Assembly: GCA_018343915.1 (NCBI GenBank)
Contig: JABRWF010000008.1
Span: 2,232,001 to 2,296,000, forward strand
Direction of reading: 5' to 3'
DNA: 64,000 nt
Source of the DNA: Agroathelia rolfsii
Taxonomy: Eukaryota > Basidiomycota > Agaricomycetes > Amylocorticiales > Amylocorticiaceae
Under the pieces are notes generated by a model. The model worked only from the letters and a program-made list of their open reading frames with translations, did no database searches and was not told where the DNA came from. A program made the translations under genes and the position numbers. How positions within the stretch are numbered: the first letter of the stretch is position 1; every line of letters starts with the position of its first letter. This document shows positions 48,801 to 56,621 of this stretch, one piece after another.

Positions 48801-49711
48801 TATGCCCCCTCTTCTATCTCTTCGGGTGATGAGAGGAGCAGGGGGTGTGGTAGGTTGTTGATTATAGTAGAAAAAGCTTCGCACCAGGCAGCTTTTCTAG
48901 CTGGATCAATGCGATAGGGTGATTCGGGATAGGGGGTTTCGGAGATGGAGTTGTCGTTGGCCCGAACTGACCACGTAATAGCGTTGTGGTCAGACCAGAG
49001 GGCCAGGTCTTCTCGGCACTCCCATTCCTGGAAGATATCATCTTCAACGGCTGCTGGATTGTAGAAAGTGAGGTCGATAATCGAATCTTGCTGCCCGGAG
49101 CGGCCACGACGTGTTGGCTTGTCAAGGTCGTTTGCAATAGTGAGAGAGTATAGGTCTTTCCACTCAGCTATATCGGATGCTGTTGTTGAGGGGGCCCGAG
49201 CAGATGGCTGTGACGTAAGCGCCCATGCAGGGTGGTGAAGGTTGAAGTCTCCCGCGATTGCTGTGGGGAGGAGCATGTCTAGATTGGTGTCTATGAGAGT
49301 GCGGGCAGAGGGTGCATCTTGACCTGGGCCAGCATTGTAGATGTTGATTAGTAGGAAGGAGAGTGAGCCATAAGTGAAATGGACTGCTATTATATCCGAC
49401 GAGCCAATGATGTCTGGGCGGGGTTGGGATGTAAGGTGAGGGATGAATTTGCGTACAAATGTGGTGACCCTTGGTCGGCCATCAGGAGGCGGGTCGGGAG
49501 TAAAAGCTTCCCATGCAATATTTGCCACGGTACCAAAGATTGGGGTGCCCTGTGGGTTGTCTGATGATTGTGAGGTGCCAATACGGCCATACCATGGTTC
49601 TTGAAGGAGGAGGATGTCAAAATCTGAAAGTGAGTTTAGTAGACCGTGCATGCGCTCGTTTGAGCGTGCTACATTGAGTTGGAGGATGCGTAGTGGGCGA
49701 AGTTGGCTCAT
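45803..49711 (-). CDS. Retrotransposon ORF2: endonuclease / reverse transcriptase / RNase H, 1302 aa
   Basis: One uninterrupted frame. Residues 1-230 are an apurinic-type (EEP) endonuclease (ILQLNVARSNERM, LLLQEPWYG, IAGDFNLHHPAW, SDHNAITW). The reverse transcriptase covers about 480-780, with YRPIALLECLSKTLEKII, GIPQGSPISPIL and the catalytic YVDD at 688-691. RNase H is at about 1000-1135: FTDGS (Asp near 1005), AEMLAL, DNQSAI, and HQGIQGNDRVDTLAKEA. A CCHC-like motif near the end (CPCDN ... HIIADC) is typical of these elements. All catalytic residues are visible. Translation probably begins by reinitiation at the ATGA overlap with ORF1. Confidence 0.95.
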   Translation of the reverse strand: MSQLRPLRILQLNVARSNERMHGLLNSLSDFDILLLQEPWYGRIGTSQSSDNPQGTPIFGTVANIAWEAFTPDPPPDGRPRVTTFVRKFIPHLTSQPRPDIIGSSDIIAVHFTYGSLSFLLINIYNAGPGQDAPSARTLIDTNLDMLLPTAIAGDFNLHHPAWALTSQPSARAPSTTASDIAEWKDLYSLTIANDLDKPTRRGRSGQQDSIIDLTFYNPAAVEDDIFQEWECREDLALWSDHNAITWSVRANDNSISETPYPESPYRIDPARKAAWCEAFSTIINNLPHPLLLSSPEEIEEGAYIILDAIQKASSTTMPQQSIRTHTRAPWWNEDCDTSLYQLRQAPRNQHKCYASRFRAAVRHAKRDFAMKVLSETPDTRIWDLCKWASGRRARRTPPIRTTDRIAIEPEDQCQAFASAFFPQTTPPVSPSQPTDPPCLPPRPFPDITQDEVKDALKDASNTSAPGKSGISYRVIKWAFDEQPLLLTKFFNACIHNQLHPQAFKTAIVAVVPKPRKTDRSNPRSYRPIALLECLSKTLEKIIARRIMYEVGRYNLVPSNQFGGRDKSSVVDACLTLTHDIQAAWHNGLVASALAIDVKGYFDNVNHERLAHTLELMGFSPLIVGWIRSFLSCRHVSIRVDGFTSQPIPLAGVGIPQGSPISPILSTIYTTPILTCLDCLPNTSLRAYVDDELALATSSSIERNVMLLSEAYHIIRTRLQALGLDIDVGKVELIHFTRSRTSIFDLPPVNIGLADTPPQLIQPMAVMRWLGVFFDRKLFFRPHVEIMAKKARSTIAGLRILANTLRGLSVANARLLYKTTIIPILTFASPVWYTGTRQKALLKILEQAQNEGLRWILGAFRTSPSAEMHHIGAILPIPHLLKQLSTKAAIRLRSLPSNSQVLIRTPPTWEEAQPNVPVPLHITPTSSKPPTVIHRLASLSHPNAERTFPYHSPPWLQHYSRGNRLLTQTPNRNLSTSARRKYIEDLKNRVQQYMIDESTLLIFTDGSRLPYHGHKRAGAAYAAFYKGLEISSGTSCMGKRAGIYDAEMLALAGGARAAAAYANKYPLLSRILFLADNQSAISTITDTSAHPAQIYSILFCEKVDEILNKLPQCKITIQWIPGHQGIQGNDRVDTLAKEAARGGANPIFHSSISWACEKAKATALKDWRSEWATLPHNNLAAIALRTPPSTKLTPFHRNFNGRRDVHTRIIQTILGHGFRGDYYARFIPSESVLCPCDNSTFQTRDHIIADCPLYDSQQHYIVKASSSLSSPIILSTHKGLTALAKFVSGSNAFTKLARSTLQ

Positions 49712-51363
49712 GAGGTCATGTCGTCGTTGGCTGTGGTGAGAGGTTGGGCAGGTGTTGAGGTTGGAATAGCAAACTTGCGGCGTTCTGTGCAGTTGGCCGA
49801 GTCAGCCTCGTGGGGTTCGCGGCAGTTGACGCAGCAGTTGGGGTGGTTACAGGTGGCCTCCTCTGGGCGGTTCTCAGCTTTGCATTTGCTGCATTTCTGG
49901 CGGTGATTGCTTTCGGGGTGTGGATCACCGCATAGGCGGCAGCGAGGGTCACGTCTGCATCTAGAGGCAGTATGGTCAAGTTTCCAACAGATTGAGCATT
50001 GACGGAGACGTGGTTTGTCCACCCATCGCTTCACTTTGACCGGTGCGCCAAACATGAAGATATTGGGAGATTGCTTAAGAAGGGACCTAGCCACGGAGCC
50101 ATCTGGATCCTCAAAAGCGAAGGACACGGAGGATTTGAGGCCTTCAATGGATGTTGGCAGTCGCAGCCATCGTGGGTACTGGGTGATGCGGAGTTTCTGA
50201 ATGGTTGGGTTTGTCAGGAAGGTCTCGTGGAGGGCTTCTTCGCTAAAGACTTCATCTGATGGGCGGATGCGCGCTAGGACACCTGCGAGGATTAGTTTGG
50301 ACCACCTGGTGTCATGCGAGATAGTTTGATTGTCGGTGAGGCAAAGAGCATCCCGGAAAGTAGGGAAGTGGGTCCTGATAAGGTTGTGTGACGTGTTGGG
50401 AGGGAAGGTCAGAATCAGGTTACCAGCTGGGTTCCAGTTGGCACCGAGGACTTTAAGACCATTGGAGGTGGGAATGTCTTTGAGACGATTGTTGATTGCA
50501 GTGGTCATGTTGATGGGGAGACTCCTCTGTTCCAGGGGGCGTGGTTTGCCATGGAACCGGACCACATATCTGATATGTTCGGGTGGTCGAGTAGGTTGTT
50601 TCTGATGGACAGCCGGCGGGCTGGAGGATGTAACCTGAGCATATGTTGGTTTGGCCACAAGAGTAGGGGGCGCGGGATTTTTCGGAGAGGGCTTCTGGTT
50701 CCCAGGAGGGTTTGGCATCGACTGTTGCTGGGGGTGGCGAGGGGTTTGGCTAAAGACCTTATTTTCTAGCTTGAGGATGTGGCTCCTCATGTCGCGGAGG
50801 GTCTCAAAGATCTTGTTCTCAAAGGTCGGCGGCTGCGAGGAGGGTGTTGGGATGGGTTGGATAGGGGTGGAGAGTGCTGGCGGATACCCATCAGTGTCGA
50901 GACTGGTTTCATCCTCTCCTAGGCGTTGGAGGTCATCACATCCCGATTTGAGAAAGTGTTTGACTTCCTTCACCGCTCGGGCGTCCGAGTCGTCATCATC
51001 TGCATCTACCATGGTGACGGAGTTGAGGACGGTTGAGATTACTTCAGTGCAGATCTCCTTCCAGTCAGTGACTGACAGCCGAGTGGAGTCATGTTGATCA
51101 TAGTGGCCAATTAGGGTGGCCAGTTGATTGAGGACGTATGTAGCTGGGGGTGTAAAGGTGCAAGAGATTGTTGCCTGACTAATCTGATTGTCCGTTTCCA
51201 TCGCCTCGTCGCCCATTGTAGGCGCCGGCGGGGGCGTGGTGCGGCCATATTGCTCTGAGGGCGGCGCTGGGCGCTTGCGAGAGCCGCTGGCAGTAGAGCT
51301 GGACAAGGACGATGAGATTGAGCTTTGCGGAGGGTGTTTTTGGCTAGTATAAGGTGATGGCAT
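49708..51363 (-). CDS. Retrotransposon ORF1: zinc-knuckle nucleic-acid-binding protein, 551 aa
   Basis: Start chosen at the first ATG inside the element (MPSPYTSQKHPP); an upstream extension would run into the flanking TSD. The N-terminal 60 residues are Ser/Pro-rich. The middle is Pro-rich (about 160-270). The C-terminal 90 residues hold tandem zinc knuckles: CSICWKLDHTASRC (C-x2-C-x4-H-x4-C), CRLCGDPH and CCVNCREPHEADSANC. Such ORF1 proteins coat the element RNA. The stop overlaps the ORF2 start by four bases. Confidence 0.9.
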   Translation of the reverse strand: MPSPYTSQKHPPQSSISSSLSSSTASGSRKRPAPPSEQYGRTTPPPAPTMGDEAMETDNQISQATISCTFTPPATYVLNQLATLIGHYDQHDSTRLSVTDWKEICTEVISTVLNSVTMVDADDDDSDARAVKEVKHFLKSGCDDLQRLGEDETSLDTDGYPPALSTPIQPIPTPSSQPPTFENKIFETLRDMRSHILKLENKVFSQTPRHPQQQSMPNPPGNQKPSPKNPAPPTLVAKPTYAQVTSSSPPAVHQKQPTRPPEHIRYVVRFHGKPRPLEQRSLPINMTTAINNRLKDIPTSNGLKVLGANWNPAGNLILTFPPNTSHNLIRTHFPTFRDALCLTDNQTISHDTRWSKLILAGVLARIRPSDEVFSEEALHETFLTNPTIQKLRITQYPRWLRLPTSIEGLKSSVSFAFEDPDGSVARSLLKQSPNIFMFGAPVKVKRWVDKPRLRQCSICWKLDHTASRCRRDPRCRLCGDPHPESNHRQKCSKCKAENRPEEATCNHPNCCVNCREPHEADSANCTERRKFAIPTSTPAQPLTTANDDMTS

Positions 51364-51377
51364 GCAGAAGAGAAGTG

Positions 51378-51391
51378 TCACGTGCCCCTTC
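51378..51391. repeat. Target-site duplication, 5' copy
   Basis: Identical to 45509-45522. It fixes the 5' end of the element at 51377. Confidence 0.9.
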
Positions 51392-52275
51392 AATGGTCAC
51401 TCCTACCCTCGAACCTACCGGTCCAGTACCTTGAAGATTCACAACTTCCAATTATATATAACCAAAGACAAATTCAGCCGATGAACCCACCAATGAGATT
51501 ATCACGTTTTACCTAGTGCAGAGTCTATTCAAGTTCAAGTTGATATGACGTACATATTCTTCAGTGACTCATTTGTCGACTTATGAATCAAGAAGCTCAA
51601 ACTAAACTAACAAACTTGGACTAGTGCAATCTTCTCTATTCATTTTAGATCGTGCAAATGTGCTGTAGTAGCGCATTGATGTTTCTCAATCTGAAATCTG
51701 TATCTCAACGTTTAGTAGGTCTAGGCTACTAGTCACAGACTCGGATGTGTAGTAATCCAAATAGTGCAATGGAAATCCATTGAGCTCATGAAATACAACT
51801 ATTGTCGCAGTAACAGCCGATCAGGTGCATAAGTAGGCCTCGGGCCTTGGGCTTGGTTGGCGGGATAGACAGGAAGTGCTAAGCATAATGCATGCTACTC
51901 AATATTGAGTATTAGACCTTTATAACTGCTTCATTACTGGAAACAGTGGCAAGTTTACTAAGTCAACTTCATATCAGCAGATGATGATTCTGATGATATG
52001 TTCTCAACGGATTTTTTTAGGTCATATGAGCCATGAGTTGATCGAAGTTTGACCATCAGGTGGATTTGTGCTCTCAACCATGATCGGGATAGGTTCGAGC
52101 TGATTCTAAAAGTTTGTTCGACAGTTATTATGACTAATGCCACTATATTTACTTTGCATACATCCGATATCGGGCCCGACGAGTTCGTTTGGAGTCTGAT
52201 ATCATATCTTATAGCATATATTAGCCCAGACGTTCGTCAACTTTCTGTTGCGACGTCTGAAGAATATTTGAGAGC
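51392..52275. other. Intergenic region with duplicated promoter segment
   Basis: Bases from about 52120 to 52275 resemble 53090-53230 (shared ATCGGGCCCGACGA/CACCGGGCCCGATGA and CTTATAG blocks), so the upstream monooxygenase duplicate includes promoter DNA. No gene supported to its left. Confidence 0.55.
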
Positions 52276-52515
52276 ATGATCAAAGTTCTCGTTGTCGATG
52301 GTGGAATGGGGTATGTATTAACTTTTATCTGATCACGCTTTATGGGGTTTCCGAATCTATTTGTTTGCTTACACAACTATTATAACTCAGGGTATATATT
52401 ACAAATAAAGGGGTTTGGCTCTTGCCTAATACCTGCGTAAGCACGAAATCAACTATGAAATATTTGAACGAGACGAAGGGGCTAGTGCGCGGGTACAAGG
52501 ATCAACTGTGAGTCT
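52276..52515 (+). pseudogene. Truncated 5' duplicate of the FAD monooxygenase
   Basis: The ATG at 52276 gives MIKVLVVDGGMG, then after an intron GLALAQYLRKHEINYEIFER, RVQGSTVSLQ, matching the first two exons of the gene at 53231. The rest of the gene is absent. The FAD loop is altered (GGG to DGG) and the reading frame ends. At the end of exon 2 it retains CTTCAA|GTAAGG, a good splice donor that the downstream gene has lost. Confidence 0.7.
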
Positions 52516-53230
52516 TCAAGTAAGGTAATACATGTAATCACTATATCCGCATCTCAAAGCCGCACGCAGTCAAGTTTAGAGCTTGAACTTGTATCAGATA
52601 TATACTCGGATGAGTCTTTCTTGTTCCAACTTTTTTATTTATTTTTTAACCCAGCATTGAGGATGCGTCAAGATACAATTCCTTTCCATTTCATTTCCAC
52701 CTTTTGACATAAATATCGGTCGTCCCCTGCACACAGCCAATCTAGTACATGCCTTCCAGTGGCCCTCAATAGAATATTTTGTGGGCTTAATATGATTTCA
52801 TTTTAAAGATTTGTATGCATCTTATCCCAAGCCGACATTGAAGACCTCAGATTTTTTTTGTTCCCTATGGCGATTTTAGGATTAGCCGACTCAAGTGTGC
52901 GGAGCCGATATCGGAATCTGCCTGTAGGAGACTACTGGATGCGATGATAAATGTTCAATAGGCTTCTTTGAGGTCATGTGAATCGTTGTAAATTAATTGA
53001 AACTGGGTCATCTGGTGATTGTTTGCCCTTAACCGTAATTCAAAAGGATCCAAACAGTTTATTCCACATGTAAATGGTTATCGCAGCTTGCTATTATGTC
53101 AGTATATTTACGTTCTGGATACCGACACCGGGCCCGATGAATTCATCAAGATATTACATCTTATAGTATTTATAACACATAGCGAAAGCTTCAAAGCAAT
53201 CATCTTAGCATCTGCAAAGCATCCTAAAGC

Positions 53231-54629
53231 ATGGTCAAAGTTCTTATCGTTGGCGGTGGCATAGGGTATGTATGGCCCTGTCTTCAATCGACATTGGTTG
53301 TACCCCTAGATATGTCTGGGTGCTAATAAAACCGTGTTATCTATCCTCGAATACAGTGGCCTAGCTCTTGCTCAATACCTGCGTCACCATAAAGTAGACT
53401 ACGAAGTATTTGAGCGCGACGAGTCAGCCATCTCGCGGGTGCAAGGATGGGCCGTAACTCTTCAAGGAAGGTAAGGCATACATCCACCGTTCTTGCATAT
53501 ATATTACTTTGCTATGCTAACGGTTAAGGCTTATCGTAAATTCATCTCTGAATATCATGGAAGGGCCCCTACTGAATTGCGCAAGATAGCGCCACCATCT
53601 GCTGCACCCCTGGAAACCGTACGAGTAGCGTATGCGCTTGGTGAGGAATATCCCGATCAAGCTTCCTTCTACAGCCTTGTCTCGGGCGAGCGTAGATTCA
53701 CCATGGGTGCAATCCCGACCTCCGAATTTCTACGTGCCAACCGAGCCCGCTTGCGCCAATGGCTTGCAGCTGACGCCAAGGTATCTTGGGGAAAGCGCTA
53801 TGTCAGGCACACTGTAGAAAGCATCGGAGGAGAGACAAAGGTCACCGCTTACTTTGATGATGGTACGAGTGCTACGGGTGATCTTCTTGTCGGGGCCGAC
53901 GGCGCAAGCTCGCCAGTGGGCGCCAGTCTGCGCTCAAAAGGCGATGAACTATATGTCCTGCCCGTCGCCATGGTTGCTGGAGAGCTTACACTCAACGCCG
54001 AGCAGAGTACACGCATACGGGCGCTGGGGAATGTATATCTTGGGGGAGGGACAAAGAACTGCTTCCTGTTCATCGGTCTGCGCAATGTAACGGAGGACAA
54101 GTCACAGTCTACCTACTACTGGATGTTTCAATGGCACGATGAGACCATCCTGAAATTGGGAAGGGAGCATTGGACGTTCAAAGCGAGCAAGGCTGAACGT
54201 CTTGACTTTACTCGTAAGATGCTGGCCCAGGAGCATGCACATCCATCGCTACGCGAAATCATCGACTGGCAGTGCGAGGAGGGGGACAAGGGGACAATTC
54301 TTGACTCGTTTCTAGTTCGCGATCGCATACCTGCTCCAACTCCGGGAAATGGACCCATTGCTTTGATAGGCGATAGTGCTCATGCTATGCCTCCTTACCG
54401 TGCGCAAGGCGCTAACATGGCGTGCTCGGACTCATTCTCGCTAGGCAGGCTGGTTGTCGAGGAGGCCAGAGCAGCAGCGAATTTTGATGCTCAGAAGGTT
54501 ATACGCGAGTATGAGAAGGAGATGATTCCACGGGCAACATCATGGGTGCTAGCTACACGCGCCGGAGCAGAAAACTTCGATAACAGATCAGTTGATATCA
54601 TGTATAAGCCGGCCGCAGTTGTTTCATGA
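53231..54629 (+). CDS. FAD-dependent monooxygenase (salicylate hydroxylase/TetX type), about 414 aa
   Basis: Class A flavoprotein monooxygenase fold using NAD(P)H and oxygen. Exons are 53231-53265, 53357 to about 53465, and 53529-54629. Motifs are VLIVGGGIGG (dinucleotide loop), FERD, DLLVGADGASSPV and LIGDSAHAMPPYRAQGANMA (second FAD motif). The third exon is one long open frame. At the exon 2/3 junction the phase-correct donor reads GG instead of GT (53466-53467). A GT at 53454 keeps frame but deletes four residues (VTLQ); the GT at 53471 breaks frame. So function is uncertain despite the well-kept body. A truncated tandem duplicate lies 950 bp upstream. Substrate unknown. Confidence 0.8.
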
Positions 54630-55688
54630 AATGAATATAGCCTTGCCTCAAGAAATACGCCGCATTGATGAGGATCCCGTTAATATACACGTTGGTTTAC
54701 GAGATTTTTATGAAGTAGATGTAGCATTTTTAGTAATGACAGATAATCGCAAAGAAGATACGAGCTATTAATCCTGGGTCTGGGTCTCATAAGGCATATG
54801 TCACAAGAGATGGATTACGACGAGATAATCAGCTCGCGACGAGACCCTTTAGCATTTGTACGCGCATGTGCGGAGTGAAATTGGTATGTGAGCGCTCAGC
54901 AGTAGATTTGGAACTAGGCTTCGAAAAATTGTATTCAGCATGCATGGGAGCAACATATGGTGCCACAGGAATAGTGGTGTTCTGGAGGCATTCTCGATCA
55001 TAATCATAGTCGATGATGGAGATTGTTTGCGAGCAGAAGAGACAATGTTAATAGAGTGATGATCACGTGCATCTCCACGAACGTCTGGTTAAGATTTCAA
55101 GGAGAGGAGGTGACAAGAATACATAGACTTATCAAAGAACCGTGCCGTGAGAGTAATGGTTTAGTTCGCATCGAGTTTGGTCTTCATCTAAATTTACTCA
55201 GAAGGACAAATGAAACAAAGGCACAATTTTATGTAATCAGGGGTATTAAGGAGAATAGAGCAGATCCCAGAAACTATGAACGGCAATTTTGACAAGCTTT
55301 TTTTGTTTTACCACAAAGCAGTATCGTTGATGAGATCTTTAAAGATTATCCTTGTTACCAGTAGCACTAAGTCTGTTACGGTAGAATTTGTGCCGAAGAA
55401 CAACGCTTAATCTGCAAATCACAGGTGTGACAAATAGCTACGATTCGTAGAAGCACAAACCGAATCTAAGAAGTGCGAGACATGAGCATGGTATGTCTTA
55501 GTCTCAGTCATGGTGCGATCGGTCCAAAAAGGAGAATGGCTAGGCCGCAATGAGGCCAACACAGCTGAACACGTCGGCCTTTCCCGGGCCGTGGACGCAT
55601 CGCTACAATCGTCACTTACCAAAATGCAATCGGCTTGCGCGGCGAGTTTTCCCTTTCACGCACTTGAACTGCAAATCCAAGCCACGAA
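54630..55688. other. Intergenic region, nothing recognised
   Basis: 3' flank of the monooxygenase and upstream region of the CTF8 gene. Open frames at 55023-55292 (plus) and 55419-55622 (minus) are unsupported. Confidence 0.5.
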
Positions 55689-56173
55689 ATGATCATTGAT
55701 ATGACCCTTCCATCTACCATATCGTCCAACAAACAGCTACCTCCACAGCTGGCTAAGCTTGGCTCAGGCGAAATTGTGCTCATTGAGCTACAGGGAACGC
55801 TAGAAATCGAGGGCAACGAATCGGAGCGGAATGGCAAGCTAGTCGGAAAGCTTGCAATGGGCGAAAAGGCTTGTCCATCGATTGAATAGCTTGCTTTGTA
55901 TTCTGAATATTCCTATATCAGCTCACCCTTATGATCGGTCATCACCTGCTCGAGGGAAAAATTGCTACGCTTGCAAAACCTTTGGCTGTGATTCATCGCG
56001 CCTCGACAATCAGAGATAAGCCAGAAGCTGCTGCGATGGATGTGAATGTAGACTCGGAAGCAACAAGGCCCACGTCTCGCTGGGATATGCTCGCCATTGT
56101 AAAGAAGAAAATTGTGTTTGCCAAACGGCCTATGCCTATTGTCGGTCCTGCCGGACCCAAGCCCAAGAGTTAA
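55689..56173 (+). CDS. CTF8: Ctf8, alternative clamp-loader (Ctf18-RFC) subunit, 143 aa
   Basis: Ctf8 joins Dcc1 and Ctf18 in the nuclear RFC variant that loads PCNA and supports sister-chromatid cohesion. Exons 55689-55868 and 55922-56173 join to 432 nt. Family blocks are LPPQLAKLGSGEIVLIELQG near residues 17-36, then IGHHLLEGKIATLAKPLAVI across the start of exon 2, and a basic C-terminus (VKKKIVFAKRP). Length fits the family. The join needs a GC donor (AAG|GCTTGT), because no in-phase GT exists and the GC choice restores the conserved block exactly. A single-copy housekeeping gene is expected. Confidence 0.82.
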
Positions 56174-56621
56174 ACGTTAAACGCCGAACTTGAGGTTGAT
56201 CAATGGTTGTACATGTTCAAATGTTGCAAGACCCCCTTGGTTTCTCTAATTTGCTTTGTGCAGAGTACCATGTATACGGAGAATCTAAGCTAGGTAACTC
56301 CTGAGGAATGCCATCGGATTCGCCTCGTTTGCTAATCAGTCAGATATGCGCCTTCAACAGCTATAAGCCCATAGCATTAAATGACCAGCTTCCAAAGAAA
56401 AAGAAACGATTTAGGCCACCTACGATTGCGTTTTGAAGACGCACGTTCTCCTCGCCGTACCAGCACAATGTCATGATGGTGATGACTTGTCAAAGAAATC
56501 CTCCGTTAACTTATCAGCCAGATTTACCATGGACAAATTCTTTATCTTAGTTCTCCATGCATAAATGAGTAACAGGAATAGATTGCATTTCATATGTATG
56601 CATGTAGCTATGCTACCTATT
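56174..56621. other. Short intergenic region
   Basis: 3' flanks of CTF8 and of the decayed gene on the other strand. Nothing recognised. Confidence 0.5.

Larger units (their letters stand above)
45523..51377 (-). mobile_element. Non-LTR (LINE-type) retrotransposon, 5.86 kb, both ORFs open
   Basis: The minus-strand element ends in a 26-base A tract (T run 45523-45548 on plus) and is bounded by identical 14-bp duplications. It carries ORF1 (zinc-knuckle, gag-like) and ORF2 (endonuclease, reverse transcriptase, RNase H), linked by an ATGA stop/start overlap. Domain order with RNase H is known from Tad/LOA-like groups; exact clade not determined. Only 14 bases precede the ORF1 ATG, so the 5' UTR is either very short or truncated. 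Identical TSDs and two uninterrupted ORFs indicate recent insertion and possible mobility. It sits between the secreted pair and the monooxygenase. Confidence 0.93.

Noticed and set aside
49379..50769. Plus-strand open frames inside the retroelement
   Set aside because: Shadows of ORF1 and ORF2 on the opposite strand.
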